From Petrosia ficiformis (lineage: Eukaryota > Porifera > Demospongiae > Haplosclerida > Petrosiidae), in assembly GCA_947044365.1 (NCBI GenBank), contig OX345636.1, positions 50,648,746 through 50,712,745 of the forward strand: a stretch of 64,000 bases of DNA, written 5' to 3'. This document shows, piece by piece, positions 35,562 through 47,884 of the stretch. The position numbers and the translations under genes were made by a program. The notes below the pieces were generated by a model. The model had not been told where the DNA came from. It did not search any database and was given only the letters and a program-made list of their open reading frames with translations. Numbering within the stretch: position 1 is the stretch's first letter; the number at the start of each line of letters is the position of its first letter.

Positions 35562-38351
35562 ATGAATGAACATGAACTGAAGGAGATGGTTAATCATGAG
35601 CTGGTGAAATGGGTGGAGATACCTAAGTCTACTGGGATATCATTTTGTGAGAAGTGTGTGGAAGGCAAGATGTTCAGAAAACCTTTTAAGTCAGTGGGAG
35701 AAATCCATTCAACAAGGAAGTTACAGTATGTGCATAGTGATGTATGTGGACCTATGCCTATGGACTCTATTGGAGGAAAAAGATACTTTGTTACTTTTAT
35801 CCATGACTACACAAGATATTGTAGGGAATACTTTATGAAGAACAAGTCTGAGGTCTTCAACAAGTTCATGGAGTTCAGGTTGTGTACAACTAATGAGTGT
35901 AGTCTTTCTATAGGAACTTTATGATCAGATAATGGTGGGGAATATCTCTCTAATGATTTTGTGTCTTACTTACAAAAAAGAGGGATACATTATGAGCTTA
36001 CAGCTGCATACTTACCTTCTCAAAATGGAGTTGTGGAAAGGATCAATCGAATCTTAATGGAGTCTGCACGTGCCATGATGGGCCAAGCAGGACTACCAGA
36101 ACACTACTGGGCAGAGGCAGTGGCTACTGCTGCTTACCTGAGGAATCAAACACCTACAAAAGCCCTGAAAGAGAAGAAGACATCCTATGAGAAGTGGTAT
36201 GGGAGAAGCCCGATCTCACTCATCTTAGAGTGTTTGGTTGTATGGCTTATGCCCACATTCCAGATGCTAAAAAGAAAGGAAAACTTAGCATGAAAGCAGA
36301 AAAACTACGTCTCATTGGATACAGTCTTCAAATTAAAGGATATCATCTGATTGGCGAGGACACATCAAAGATCACTATACATTGGGATGTAATCTTTAAC
36401 GAGTCTGATTTTCAACATGACTCAACTGCAGTAGAAGTTAGTGTGAAAGTCAATGGTCATGAGAAAGATGAAAACATTCTAGTGGAACGACTAGAACAAC
36501 CACAAACTGAAAAACGAGAGGAATTAGAGGAGGACCAACAACGTTATCCTGGGAGATATAGAACTATACCAGTCTGGTATGGAATTGATGAATATGTTGA
36601 CATTGGATTTTTAGGTGGAGAGGAACCACAAAGTATTGACGAAGCACTGGACAGTAAATTGTCAAAGAAATGGAAAGAAGCAACCGATTCAGAGTACTAA
36701 TCTTTGATGGAGAATGGAACTAAAAACTTGTGAGATTGCTTAGTGGAAGAAAACCAATTAGATGCAGATGGTGTTCAAGACCAAACGAGGAAGTGATGGG
36801 AAAGTGGAACGTTAAAAAGCCCGACTTGTGGCAAAAGGATACACTCAAAGGTTTTGAAGAAGATTACGATGAAACATTTTCACCTGTAGTTCGATATTTG
36901 TCTGTTTGAGCTTTATTAACATTTGCAGTTCAAAATGGGATGATGATGTGGTCACAGCCTTTCTGAATGGAATGTTGGAGGAAGAAATCTATATGGAACA
37001 GCCACCAGGATATACCAGAGAAGGAGAGAAAAATCTCGTTTGCAAGCTGAAGAGATCACTGTCAGATTAAAACAGTCTTCTAGATGCTGGAATACAGTTT
37101 TAAAGGAATCTACTAACTTCAAACAATGTACACCTAATCCTTGTATTTTTGTCAGGTGTGAAGGGACTGACTTAACAATCATTTCTGTGTATGTTGACGA
37201 CTTAATAATCATCGCAAAGAACCTTGAAATAATGAGGAGAATAAAGGACAGTCTAGAGACACACTTCAAGATGAAGGACCTTGACAAACTCCACTATTGC
37301 CTGGGGATTACTGTTGAATATGACGAAGAGAAGAAATGTTTATGGATGCACCAGAGACAGTATATTCAGTCATTACTGGAAAGATATGGACTATCTGAAG
37401 CAAAAACATCTACAACCCTAGCAGATATTAATGTCAAGCTAGTTAAGTACGATGGAGCGAGTAAACCAGTTAATCCAGTATTTTACCAGTTGATGGTATA
37501 TAGGAAGTTTGCTTCATGCAGCTATCTCAAGCAGTGGGAGCTGTGTCGATGTTCAACTCTTGTCCTACTGAAGCTCACCTAACAGCAGTAAAAAGAATAT
37601 TTCGTTATCTCAAGGGAACAATTAATCTTGGATTGAAGTACGAGAGATCAGATGATAGTAATCTAATTGGATTCTTGGATTCAGATTGGGCCAGAGACAT
37701 GGACAACTGACATTCTATTACAGGGAATCTATTTGCCATGTCTGGGGGAGCTATTATCTGGCTTAGCAGGTAACAATCAGTTGTCGCACTCTCAATTACT
37801 GAAGCGGAGTATGTTGCACTCAGTACAGCCACACAAGAGGCTGTATGTTTGAGGAGACTATTGTCAGACATCAAGATTACACCAATGACACCAACTATCA
37901 TCAGAGAAGATATATCAAGAAACTATTGCTGTTGCAAAAAATCCAATTTCTCAAGCTAGAACCAAACATATTGATATCAAGTTTCACTATGTGCGTGAAC
38001 CCTTGTATGATAGAATCATAGAATTGGTCTACTGTCTGACTAAACAGATGACAGTAGATATATTGACAAAACCTCTCTCCCGTGGTAGATTTGAAACTGT
38101 TCGATTGGACATGGGACTGAAGAATCTAATAAATGTCAAATTAATTTATGTGGAAGTGTTGTAGTAGTAAATTGACTTATTGTTACTTGTTAGTGTACTT
38201 AATGTGTTTGTGGTTTTGCACATTTATTTCTAGTCTTGTTAGAACTTGTGTAATCTTGAATATTCTAGAACCTTCCTTAGTTCCTGTCTATAAGTGTGGT
38301 TAGTTCAGTTCTGTATCAACAATTGTAATTTGTTCACTAGTAAATACAACA
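35562..38351 (+). mobile_element. Ty1/copia retrotransposon, 5'-truncated and broken
   Basis: It starts inside the pre-integrase region (FCEKCVEGKMFRKPFKSV). The integrase core has VHSDVCGPMPMDS, DNGGEYLSNDF and PSQNGVVERINRILMES, giving the DDE residues. RT traces are FLNGMLEEEIYMEQPPGY (about 36963-37015) and VYVDDLIIIAKN (37186-37221), with the copia-type YVDD box. RNase H has FLDSDWARD and ITEAEYVALS. Frameshifts and stops separate these parts (35925, 36700 and 37070 among others). Gag and the 5' LTR are missing. The junction with gypsy at about 35560 is abrupt. A 3' LTR-like segment closes it. Confidence 0.8.
38157..38351 (+). repeat. Probable copia 3' LTR
   Basis: A 195-bp segment starts TGTTGTAGTAG and ends AATACAACA, so the termini TGTTG and CAACA are inverted repeats. 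It follows the end of copia RNase H after the purine-rich TGGAAG. No 5' partner is present for confirmation. Confidence 0.55.
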
Positions 38352-38796
38352 CATGTTCCAGGGAAAGAGTTAAGTCATTGCAGACACACTGTCAAGAGCT
38401 CCAGTTTCAAAACTTACAGCAGAGGATATTATTTTCGGTGAACAGGTGTATGCTCATGGTTTCCGGATCGCGTACTTATTTTAGTCGGTCAAGAAAACGA
38501 TCCGGAAAAGCCACTCCCTTTATTCAGATGGCCACACCCATCAAACTAATTAATAACTTTATATAATTTTTTTTATTATAAAGATTATAAAAAGAATAAA
38601 TGAATATTTAAATAAGCAATGTGATCCCCAACCAATCACACACTTGTAGAAAATGAATATGCAAATCAGTCATATGATCTTGACCAATCATATTCTTGTT
38701 TATAAAAGATAAATGAATATGTAAATAGCAAAGTGATCCTGAAAGTTTTATCACATAAATCCAAAGCAAATTTTAAAATGTCACATATGAGGGAGA

Positions 38797-39330
38797 TTGG
38801 ACCTCTTGTCTATGGATGGATACACATGGAGATGCAGAGATAGTCAATGTCGAACTATGAAAACAGTTCGTAGTGGATCTTTCTTTGAAAAATCAAAGAT
38901 CTTGTTAGACAAGTGGTTGCTGTTGATTCATCACTGGACAACAGACAGTAAAATAAACATTACTGCAGCAACTGTTGGAATATCTCATGTCAGTGTTATG
39001 CAGTGCAACAAATTCTTGAGGGAGGTATGCACAACCAAGCTATTGCAAAACCCCATTGTACTTGGAGGAGCTGGAGCTGTAGTACAAGAGGACGAATCCC
39101 TCTTTTCTCATAAAGTTAAAGCCCATCGTGGACATCCGCCAAATGAACAAGTATGGGTGTTTGGAATTGTTGACACCAGATTTCAACCAGCACTTGGATA
39201 TATGCATATAGTGGACAGACGAGACAGTGCTACATTACTACCCATTATTTCATGTGTTGTTGCTCCCGGGAGCATAGTTCATTCTGATGAATGGAGTTCT
39301 TACCGTTTATTCAGTCACAACTTGGTTTGA
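38797..39330 (+). pseudogene. Merlin-type (IS1016-like) DDE transposase, partial
   Basis: An open frame of 177 residues, not starting at an ATG, because the upstream frame is closed by TGA. It has the ISXO2/IS1595-like transposase layout used by eukaryotic Merlin transposons. In order it shows a CRDSQCRTMKTVRSGSFFEK zinc-ribbon-like N-terminus, then QEDESLFSHKVKAHRG (first catalytic acid), VWVFGIVDTRFQPALGYMHI, and GSIVHSDEWSSYRLF (second acid). It ends before the last catalytic glutamate, so it is C-terminally truncated. No terminal inverted repeats or target duplication could be found. Confidence 0.75.
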
Positions 39331-39537
39331 CACACAGAACTGTTAAGGTTGTACTAGGGGGAGGGGTAGTTGAAACTCCTATCGGTTTCTAGTCTTGCCA
39401 GCTTCTTGCTGCATACAATCTGGTTCAATTCTGTATCTTTTGGAAGCCACACCCACCCGGGGGTATAATTATTGGGCCTAAATGTTTTCACTGATAAACC
39501 TAAATGGGTGGTGGAGGGGGCGGTGGGTGGAAAACAA

Positions 39538-39740
39538 TGGCGGGGTAACTGTAGTTGCTCTCTGAGAAAGATCGGAGTTTGATAGTGTCTAGAAAGGTAA
39601 ATTTTATGGTTTCAGTGAAAAGCTACAGAATTCAGCTTTCTTCAGCCTCTTGTAACTATAAAAGTTAAATGAATTTTCAGAAAACGGCTCTAACAATGGC
39701 AGGGTAACTGTAGTTGCTCTCTGAGAAAGATTGGAGTCGA
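39538..39740. repeat. Direct repeat pair and dispersed repeat block
   Basis: The block 'ggtaactgtagttgctctctgagaaaga' occurs at about 39544 and again near 39702. Between them, 39595-39690 matches the dispersed repeat at 25850-25945 and 56990-57085. Confidence 0.65.
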
Positions 39741-39785
39741 GAATTTCTTTACATTTCAGCTTCTAAACGATTCTATAAGGTCTAA

Positions 39786-40640
39786 TCAAGTCACAAGTTT
39801 TAAGGTATCTACAACTGAACTTCCCAATAATGGAGTTTTAAGTCTTTTTACAACAATTATATTCTCACATTCATCCTTCCTGTCTTTATTAATTGTAGCA
39901 GTGATTTGACCACATACAAGGAGTATTTGTTGACTTGATCCATCAAGTTTTCGAATTGTTGGTTTCAATTCACCATCTCGTGTAGGTAGGATCGTACAAT
40001 AATAATGGGATCACAGTAACATCTGCACCTGTGTCTATCTCAAAATTTATCGTTTGATTATTAAACTTTAGCCTGATCATCCGGGGACTTTTTGGCTCTG
40101 AGTGGACTGCACTCAAGAATGCTTCTCCCTCCTTGGTTAAAACTGTATTAACAGCATTTTTAATTCTACACATTATCTGGAAATGACCTTTGAAATTACA
40201 TTTGTGACATTTTAAATGTCTTGCTGGGCAGTGCTGCACTGAGTGAGGTTGTGGTTTTCCACATCTAAAACCAAACTTTCCCACTTTGATCTGACTTGTC
40301 TGGGCAGTGTTCTTTTGAATAGGGTGGTGTTTTCTGATGAGTTGTATAAACTCTTGATTTGTGATGTGTCAATGTCCTCCTTTGAGGTTTCTTTGGGCAC
40401 TATATTTGCTCCACCATCGTCTCCTCTGGTAATAATCCTCTGACCACAGGCTGTTGCTTCTACACTGCTTCGCTTTGTTGAGCTACTTTGAAGGCTTTTT
40501 CCAACATTAGATCGGAGTCTAGTTGTAATTTTTTTGACAGGGTATGATCCAGCATGCCGACTACAAAACAGTCTCTGATCATTTCGTCAGATAAAGCTTC
40601 GTACGAACAGCTGGCCAGATAAAAAGATGTTGTTACAGGA
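39786..40640 (-). mobile_element. Inverted Ty3/gypsy gag-protease fragment
   Basis: On the minus strand: gag (SDEMIRDCFVVGMLDHTLS, then LMLEKAFKVAQQSEAV), a zinc-knuckle pair (RCGKPQPHSVQHCPARHLKC, HKCNFKGHFQIMC) and the protease motif NFEIDTGADVTVIPLLL at about 40005-40055. The C-terminal protease part is at 39786-39968. A stop and frame changes interrupt it. It is head-to-head with the plus-strand integrase that starts near 40630. It is related to, but distinct from, the plus-strand gag at 33782. Confidence 0.75.
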
Positions 40641-41500
40641 ACTGAAACTATATCATAATGTACTCACAGAAGTAAATGAAATTGTACTCCGAGGGAATAG
40701 AATACTCATTTCTAGAGAGATGTTAACTAGATTACATGCAGGACACCTTGGGATTTCCAAATGTCGGGAAAGGGCTCATTAGTCCTTGTGGTGGCCTGGT
40801 ATGTCAACTGAGATTGGTGAGATGATTCAGAAATGCAATATATGTAACAAACACAACCACAGAGACCCAAAAAGTTGATCACTTCTGAATTTCCAGAGCT
40901 TCCTTGGAAGAAGCCAGGTACTGACCTGTTTACATGGAAAGGATTCAACTACCTCCTTGTGATTGACTATTACTCCAGGTATATTGAAATTGCAAAGTTA
41001 CATTCAACTGCTTCTATTTCAGTGATAAATCACCTTTCTTCTATATTTGGACGACACGAGATCCTGGAAATCGTTTTTTCTGATAATAGCCCTCAGGTTT
41101 TCAGCATAAGACTTGTAGTCCTCTGTTTCCACAATCGAATGGAGAAGCTGAACGAGCAGTGAAGACTGTTAAGCAGCTGCTGTCAAAAACTTCAGATCGT
41201 TATCTAGCATTGCTAGCATACAGGGCTTCCCCACTAAACAATGGACACAGCCCATCAGAACTCCTCATAGACAGGAGATTGCGGACCACCATACCAGTTT
41301 TACCAGAGGTATTGGAACCCAAGTTGCCGAATAAAGAATCTGTGAACGAATGGGAAGAGAAACAGAAGAAGTTACAGAAGAAAGTCTATAACTACAGACA
41401 CAGGCTATACCACTTAAACAATTAAAGAAAGTAGATAAGGTGTGGATTTCTGACTTATGGAACTGTGATACAACAGACTGGTCAACCACAATCTTATATA
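40630..41500 (+). pseudogene. pol: Ty3/gypsy integrase, broken
   Basis: The zinc-binding domain (LTRLHAGHLGISKCRERA, WWPGMSTEIGEMIQKCNICN) is at about 40720-40855. The core follows (NYLLVIDYYSRYIEIAKL; EIVFSDNSPQVFS) with the first two acidic residues. After a frame change near 41130 comes MKTVKQLLSKTSDRYLALLA, ending in KEKQKKLQKK-type basic sequence and KVDKVWISDLW. Stops at about 40780 and 41160 and frame changes inactivate it. It is probably the 3' half of the element that starts at 33550. Confidence 0.75.
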
Positions 41501-41816
41501 GTACAGACTACTGAAAGAAAGTTAAGTTGTAACAGGCGACATTTGGTACTGATGCATGGAGCAATTCCAAATACTATGCCTGAGTTACCAGACTTACCTG
41601 TACAACAGAATATTAGACCGTTGTCTCATAATGTTACAAACTGGAGTGAGAGAATATCTATATACCTCTCAATCGTTGGACTCCTACTTGGACAAAATAA
41701 GTATGTATTGATTTTGATTCTTCATCCCTCAAAGGGAGATGTAGTATATTATAATATTACTTTCTGTAATTAGGTTTTCTTTTATGATATATGGTATTAA
41801 GTAATAAGACGCCGGT

Positions 41817-43700
41817 TGTAGAGGATCACAAATGAAAAGAAAATTGCTAACTGCTACCATCACCAATCAACCTGTGCATTGGTCATAAAGAAAAAAAATT
41901 CTTTTCTTAACCGAAAAAATGGGTTAGAGTGTACCAAGGAAGGCAACTGTTACTACCACTTGAGCAAGGCCCGCATTCTGAAGAACCATCACAATTTCTC
42001 TTTCCCAGATTACTTGTCCAAATGATGACAAACTGGATGGTGCTCAAAAACTAATTGCAATGTACTCTTGGTTTTGCTATGTAAACTCCTTGAGCTTCTT
42101 TGCTCACAAACTGAATTGTTTACTCAACAAACTAAAAAAACGAATATAATCTCACTGAAAGTTAATGGGTGTGGTCTGTGATAATAATGTGGTGCAGAAA
42201 ATTAATAATCCATCCATTAGGCCCATATATCTGTTCTTTAACACATACACTCTGCCCAACTAGTGACTTACTAACATATATTTTACTTGTAAAGTTGATA
42301 TAAACTTAGATCCAGGAGTACAGGTTAGTGAGGTTCAATACTAATTTCCTGGAACAACTCCTGCAGTACAACGTGGCCAATCACTGAGCATGCGCACTTC
42401 CGAGGCTTTAGCCACCTTTATGGAGCGCTTGCGCTGTGCGATCGTCCCTAACAATCCAATGCAATGACATTTATCACATGATTGAAACAATATTCATAGT
42501 TCATTTGATCCGTGATCCGCAGTCCGTGTTTTCTAGCTACCCGCAATTTTATGATCATGTCCAGAAATTGCTTGACACAGGCAATTTTTGTCAATACTTT
42601 TTCCGTATGTTAGTAAAAGATTTTTGTATGGCGTTCAATGGAGATTTTAAAATAGCAGTTTATTTCTTTTGAAGACATCTATATACTACATTACAAAAAC
42701 AATTTCTGTTCCATTCATGCAGGTCTTCTTTAGTACTTTTGGCGATCTTTAAAAGCGACATTTTTTCGATTGCCTCCATTTGAAAATGTATTAGGTAATA
42801 ACATCGAATTTTTGCTTTCTTGAAACAAAAATTTTATAAAGAAATTTTAAGCTGTGCACCCTGGAGGGCCTAGTGTGTCAATTATCAGACACCACCCGTA
42901 CTCGGTCGTTATAGCGCTCTCTCTACCACTGCACCTGGAATTACTACATCATAGTAAGAAAGTATACCAAGTAATATCCCTGCATACCAAGTTTCATGAC
43001 GATCGCTTGCTTGGTCTTAGAGTTATAAGCTTGCAAAATGAAATTCAGACACACCTATGACTGGAAAAATTAATATATTTACGAGACAGCTATCCATACA
43101 TGCATACGTCTTATAGAACATCAACTGCTGGAAATAAATGGCTACTGTACCATCTGCTGCAACAATATCTACTCTAGTCATAAACTAAATCTCGTTTCTT
43201 ACAGTTGCTTGACTGATTTTTTGTATTCAACTATCTGGACATTTCTGAGGCTCAGAGCATTCAATAATCAGCCACGCCTTTTTTTAAAGAGCACAGAATT
43301 TCTTTTGGTGACTAATAAATTTATTATTGCATCCATCTTGTGCTTTAGTAGTGCAGATCTACTTTCGAACTTAGTTTTTCAACATAAAAAAGGATGATAT
43401 CCATCAGCACAGACAGCTTTTCATCAGAACAAAGATTTTCACGCACACGTCAATTTGTCTATTTTTGATGATGTTCAGTATACTTAAATTTTTATCTTTT
43501 TTTTTTCAAGGTTTTTTAAGTTAAAAAATAAGTAAAGAAGTTAAATTAAAGAATTAGTCATAGGTGATAAAAAAGAAAAATGATCAAAAACCAAGTTATA
43601 GGCCCATAGTTTCATTGAAAGTTGTTCTATGAGATTTTTAAAGGCTAATTTTTTGGATAAACCATTGTAGAGGGAGGCTCTAGTAACTATAGTTCCGAGA
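41817..43700. other. Unassigned spacer
   Basis: No domain-bearing frame is visible. Open frames here are short and compositionally random. It lies between the gypsy 3' end and the minus-strand LINE. Confidence 0.35.
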
Positions 43701-46390
43701 GTCTTTATAGCACATGGTGTTCATAAACCAAATGTTTCTATGACGAGAGGGAAAAGTGAACCACCGGCGGTTTCGACTACTGAACGATGTTTATTGTCTT
43801 TTGAAATTTCTCTACTCTCAAGCGATTGCACCAGCATTAATAGCGATAGATATTGTGCTAGATTGCAATACATTGGAGACAGAAATATCAAAAAAAGATG
43901 GCTTCCCATTGTCAAAGTCTGGTCGATATATATCCGCAGGTCTAGTGTTTGAGTCACAATTAACTCATAATTTTGGTTATCCAATTTTAAGGCATGATAA
44001 TTATATTACATCTCTCAGTGCGTCGTGCCTCTTTATCCTGTAAGGTCCACAGCTACAATCCAAAAGGTGATCTCCATATTGATCTATGAATTGTGTACAG
44101 GGACGGATCAATGAAGAAAGTGGGATGAGCGGTATTCCAAGCCAGATTCGGAGGGCAATATTGAATTCTGAACCTGATATATCAAGCCCAAGAGAAGGGA
44201 TTGGGGTAGCCTTAAGCTATGCACTTGTTTCTCGACTTGCCGAAAGAGCATTAAGATGAACCTGGTTATGAATGTCAGAATGACTAAGCATATAATCAAA
44301 ACTAAGAGAGTCAAGAACATGATGAAGTGTGGGTTGTGTCAATTAATCAGGTAGAACAGCTTTATTCTGGGCTATAAAATAAACACCTGTTGGTAAGTTA
44401 GGTAATAACTCCACTACTAAAGACCTGACAATAGTGCAACTGGCTGTAAAGGCAGCAGGGACGGTCTTTGTCGCTTCTCTCAAACCTAAGCCTCTGTAAC
44501 TGAATGAAAGAACAGCTTGAGACCATGCATCATCTGGTATTGGACTATGGATAATGCCAGCAAGTGTGGATCTGACATTTTCATCAAATTTTCCTAACTT
44601 GTTTAATATAATCTCAGATGGAACAGTTTGAAGCAAGTGATTAATTTTACATACATTAAAGCAACTTCGTAGTAAATGAAGTTCCACTTGTGGATCATCC
44701 AGTTCTAAAATCAACGTCTGTAGGCCTTTCACTTTATCAATAAGCACATTCAGTGCTTTTACGGTGAAGTGCTCAATGCCCCATAAAGGGGACCCCAGTA
44801 AACTAACATAAAGGCGTAAGATGGACTCATTAAACTCATGAAACAGCTGATCCCCAGAAGGCCAAAACAATTCACATTTCCGGGGATTCACATACAGACC
44901 AAAACTGGGCCCTGGAAAAGAACTTCATCATAGAATTTAGCAACATCAACACGATTCCCAATAATAGTTCCATGCCATGCCACAAATCAAATAAGCTGTT
45001 AGAGGAATAGAACTTGTTTTCCTTTATTTCTCGCAGTAATTTACAAAGGACGAGAGAGAACAGAAGTGAACCCATGGAGTCACCTTGTTGAACACCAGTC
45101 GAGGATAGAATACAGTGGCTACCAGATCGTAGTTCACTAGCACAGCAGTAACTCCATTGAGCCCAGCCGAACAGTTCTGGAAAGTGTTCCAAAATTTCGT
45201 TTAACATGATTTCGCGGTTACATTCATTGAAAGCATTACTGAAGTTCAGCTTCAGGAGGCACATATCTTCACGTGTTTGAAATTTGTCAATAATAAATCT
45301 TGCTGAGTGTATAATTGCTTCCAAACCACCTTCAATTCCTACACCCAATTGACCACGGGGTATAAAAAATTGTGGTAAATTTGTCTTAATATACTAACAG
45401 CAGATCTTACTGGCAAGACGACGAAATATTTTGCCTGCAGCAATGGGTCTAAAACCTTGTTGACATTTCTTATGGAGAGCTGTCAAAGGTGCACCACAAA
45501 GCCAGGGTGCTAAAAGAGGGTGAGCCTTCACTGATAAGAGATGATTTATCCAGAGTGGTAGACAATGAAGACACTCCTGGGCAGCTGGAGCCCAGGAGCC
45601 ACAAATAGGCTGAAACAGATGTTGTATTCTAAAAATTGGACGAGCCTGGACTCGATCCTTTGGGAAAATTAAATAAACAGGACGAAATCATTTCTGGTGA
45701 CACAGACAGAGTGGAAGGATATTTAGAAAGGGGGCTAAGGAGAGGATTCTGTGGGTGGCGACTCTGTAGGTCAACCAGGGCAGATATATTAGAAGGGTGA
45801 GCAACTTCTTGTGATTGAAGAGCTTGGATAGCTTTCCCATTATGGCCTTCTTTACCTTTATACCGTGCTTTCTTAATATTAATAGATTTGTTAGCTGAAG
45901 ATGAAGGAGGCAAGGTGCTATGGTTCTTTGAACGGGACTTGGATTCCAACCACAGTTGTCTGATATCTCCATCACGCCATCGCAACAAATACTTCTTTAT
46001 AGATGAACTAACAGAGAAACGATGTTTCTTACCACCTGTATGGGGCAAACCCAAAGTAGCTTTAGGAAGCATATGTAGACGTATAGCAGACCATATGTTT
46101 CCTTTACTTGCTAGTTGTAACTCAGATGCCATTATCTCTGCTAACAGAGGTCGAAAATTACGAGGAATGCAAGATGTAGTACATATAGAAGTAGTGACAA
46201 TGTCTTCAAAAATAGCATCAACACAATCTTTTTCAGATGGTGAATATCATTATGAAGATGTAAGGTATTAACAGCTTGTAAAGTAAAATTTGTGATTCGA
46301 CAGCAATAGGCTTCAAGCAAGATAAGCTGTGTTTTAGTAAACTCTTTTGCCACCAGACGTTTTCTGAAAGTTGTTAAAAAGCGACCATGA
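43700..46390 (-). mobile_element. Non-LTR retrotransposon with restriction-like endonuclease, broken
   Basis: On the minus strand, an N-terminal region (45629-46260, including LLAEIMASELQLASKGNIWS) leads into RT. RT blocks seen are CLLKLNFSNAFNECNREIML and STGVQQGDSMGSLLFSLVLC; a frame change hides the catalytic box near 44950. The thumb and linker lie at 44343-44891 (MNPRKCELFWPSGDQLFHEF). Further on are a zinc-knuckle-like GDHLLDCSCGPYRIKRHD near 44020-44080 and then RPADIYRPDFDNGKPSFFDI near 43900-43960, which fits the PD-(D/E)xK endonuclease at the C-terminus of R2/NeSL-type LINEs. Stops and frameshifts make it inactive. The clade is uncertain. Confidence 0.7.
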
Positions 46391-47044
46391 ATTACAAAAC
46401 ATTGTTATACCTTAAAAACTAAAGAGTTTTCAGCAAAAGCCTATTGTTACTTTTGATCCTTGTATGATTTGATGTCTGCTGGTAGTATTTCAAAAATGTT
46501 AATGTTCGTAGGTTTGCTGGAATGTTGCCGACAGACAGACACAACGATTACAGTAAACCTCTGCTTTGCCTACACAGACATTGGTTAATTACTTTACTGC
46601 AGCTCCCACATTTATCTTTAAATGTGCCTTCTAGGCTTTCAGGTTATTATTTAAACAGCTGAGCATGGACTGAGACTGTCCAGCTGCATCACATGTACTT
46701 TGAAGTGCTTTAAAATGTGTTTAACAAACATTGTCATAAACTATATAAGCACAAGTACAAGCGATAAAATGTTTCAAAGCACATTCAAAAAAAAAATGTG
46801 CTTTTATGCACAAGCACTGAAGTGCTTGCCCCATGCAGGTGATCTTGTTTTATATTGACTATTATTGCTGATCATGTGACCTGTGGCCAATCAGAGTGCA
46901 GATATTGCGTCACGTGATTGACCATTAAATCACTTATTGCACACTTTTGCGTGCAATAAATAGTTATTGCACACTTTGCTCACCTCTACTAACGAAGCTG
47001 CTTCAACAACAGTGGTAGTTCACCAGATCGTCAATAAATCGCTT
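46391..47044. other. Spacer with no recognised gene
   Basis: Contains 'gacagacagacacaacgattacagtaaacctctgc' near 46535, resembling the end of the 0.87-kb element family, and a short inverted 'ttattgcacactt' motif near 46930-46975. No coding signal. Confidence 0.4.
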
Positions 47045-47212
47045 AGAACACACTTGACAGTGCATTGTGTGTTTCAATGTAGCACTTGGGCGGTCAATAA
47101 AGGTCTCGTTTACATAATGCACTCGCCTTCAGCTCGTGCATTATGTAAACTCAACCTTTATTGCCCCGCCCTCGTGCTACATTAAAACACGTAATCACGG
47201 TAAAGTGTGTTC
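47045..47212. mobile_element. Small fold-back element
   Basis: Almost the whole 168 bp is a single imperfect hairpin. The left arm runs from AGAACACACTT through GTGTGTTTCAATGTAGCAC and CAATAAAGGT to TTTACATAATGCACTCG. The right arm is its complement and ends AAGTGTGTTCT. The loop is about 6-12 nt. No coding sequence. Confidence 0.8.
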
Positions 47213-47229
47213 TAACTATTACGTATATC

Positions 47230-47640
47230 ATAGAAAATTATACGACATAATAAAGAATAGTAACAAAACAGTATTACAATGTATAGTATTAATATAGGTA
47301 TAACCTGGGGTGTATTACCATGAAAACAACAGGTGTTACTAGCTCATTCCTGAGTAATTAGTATCTAAATGAATTTGTACTAATAACATCTGCATTTACA
47401 TATTAGATGTTTGAAGTACATTTTGTTACTTTTATATAATACATATGCTTTATATACAGGTCGGTATAGATCAATATCAAAAGAAATAAATTACTACTTG
47501 CTAACATTACAAAACAAGATTGATTTATAATACTGTCAGGAGCATATTTAATATTGAATTGGAAGTCATGTAACCAAATATAAACTATAATTAATTTTAC
47601 AGTGATGCATAAACTATTATTATCTTTGAGTCAAATTTGC
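47230..47640. repeat. Local duplication, unit 1
   Basis: Landmarks 'ctcattcctgagtaattagtat', 'atagatcaatatcaaaag' and 'ttttacagtgat' recur in the same order at 48540-48830 and 49840-49935. This indicates a local direct duplication, with the second copy split by later sequence. Confidence 0.65.
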
Positions 47641-47884
47641 ATATACAGCTCGGCAAGGTATATATCACACTACATAAATAAACAAAATCATGGCTGTGTC
47701 TAATTTCTGAGAATCTTGTACTATACTAAAAGCAAGTCATGACCTTTTTTTTTCGTTTAGTAACATATGCAATGTGATTGTGTAACACCCCAATTATATT
47801 ACCCATATTACATGTGAACCAATTTCATAAATATTCCAGTGATGAAAGAATACATTGTATTTGAGGGAAAAATATTTAAGACAG

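Larger units (their letters stand above)
33550..41810 (+). mobile_element. Composite Ty3/gypsy element with very short LTRs and nested elements
   Basis: Related sequences of about 70 bp lie at 33550-33619 and 41740-41806 (TGTAGTATAATATTATTATA versus TGTAGTATATTATAATATTA, then TTCTGTAATT...ATATGGTAT), in LTR positions. After the left one comes ATGGTGGCAGTGTAGGAGC, a typical primer-site layout. Before the right one is the purine tract AAAGGGAGA. GCCGGT flanks both ends (33544-33549, 41811-41816), a possible target duplication. Gag, protease and partial RT lie at 33780-35560 and integrase at 40630-41500. Between them are copia, Merlin and inverted gypsy pieces. Confidence 0.65.
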
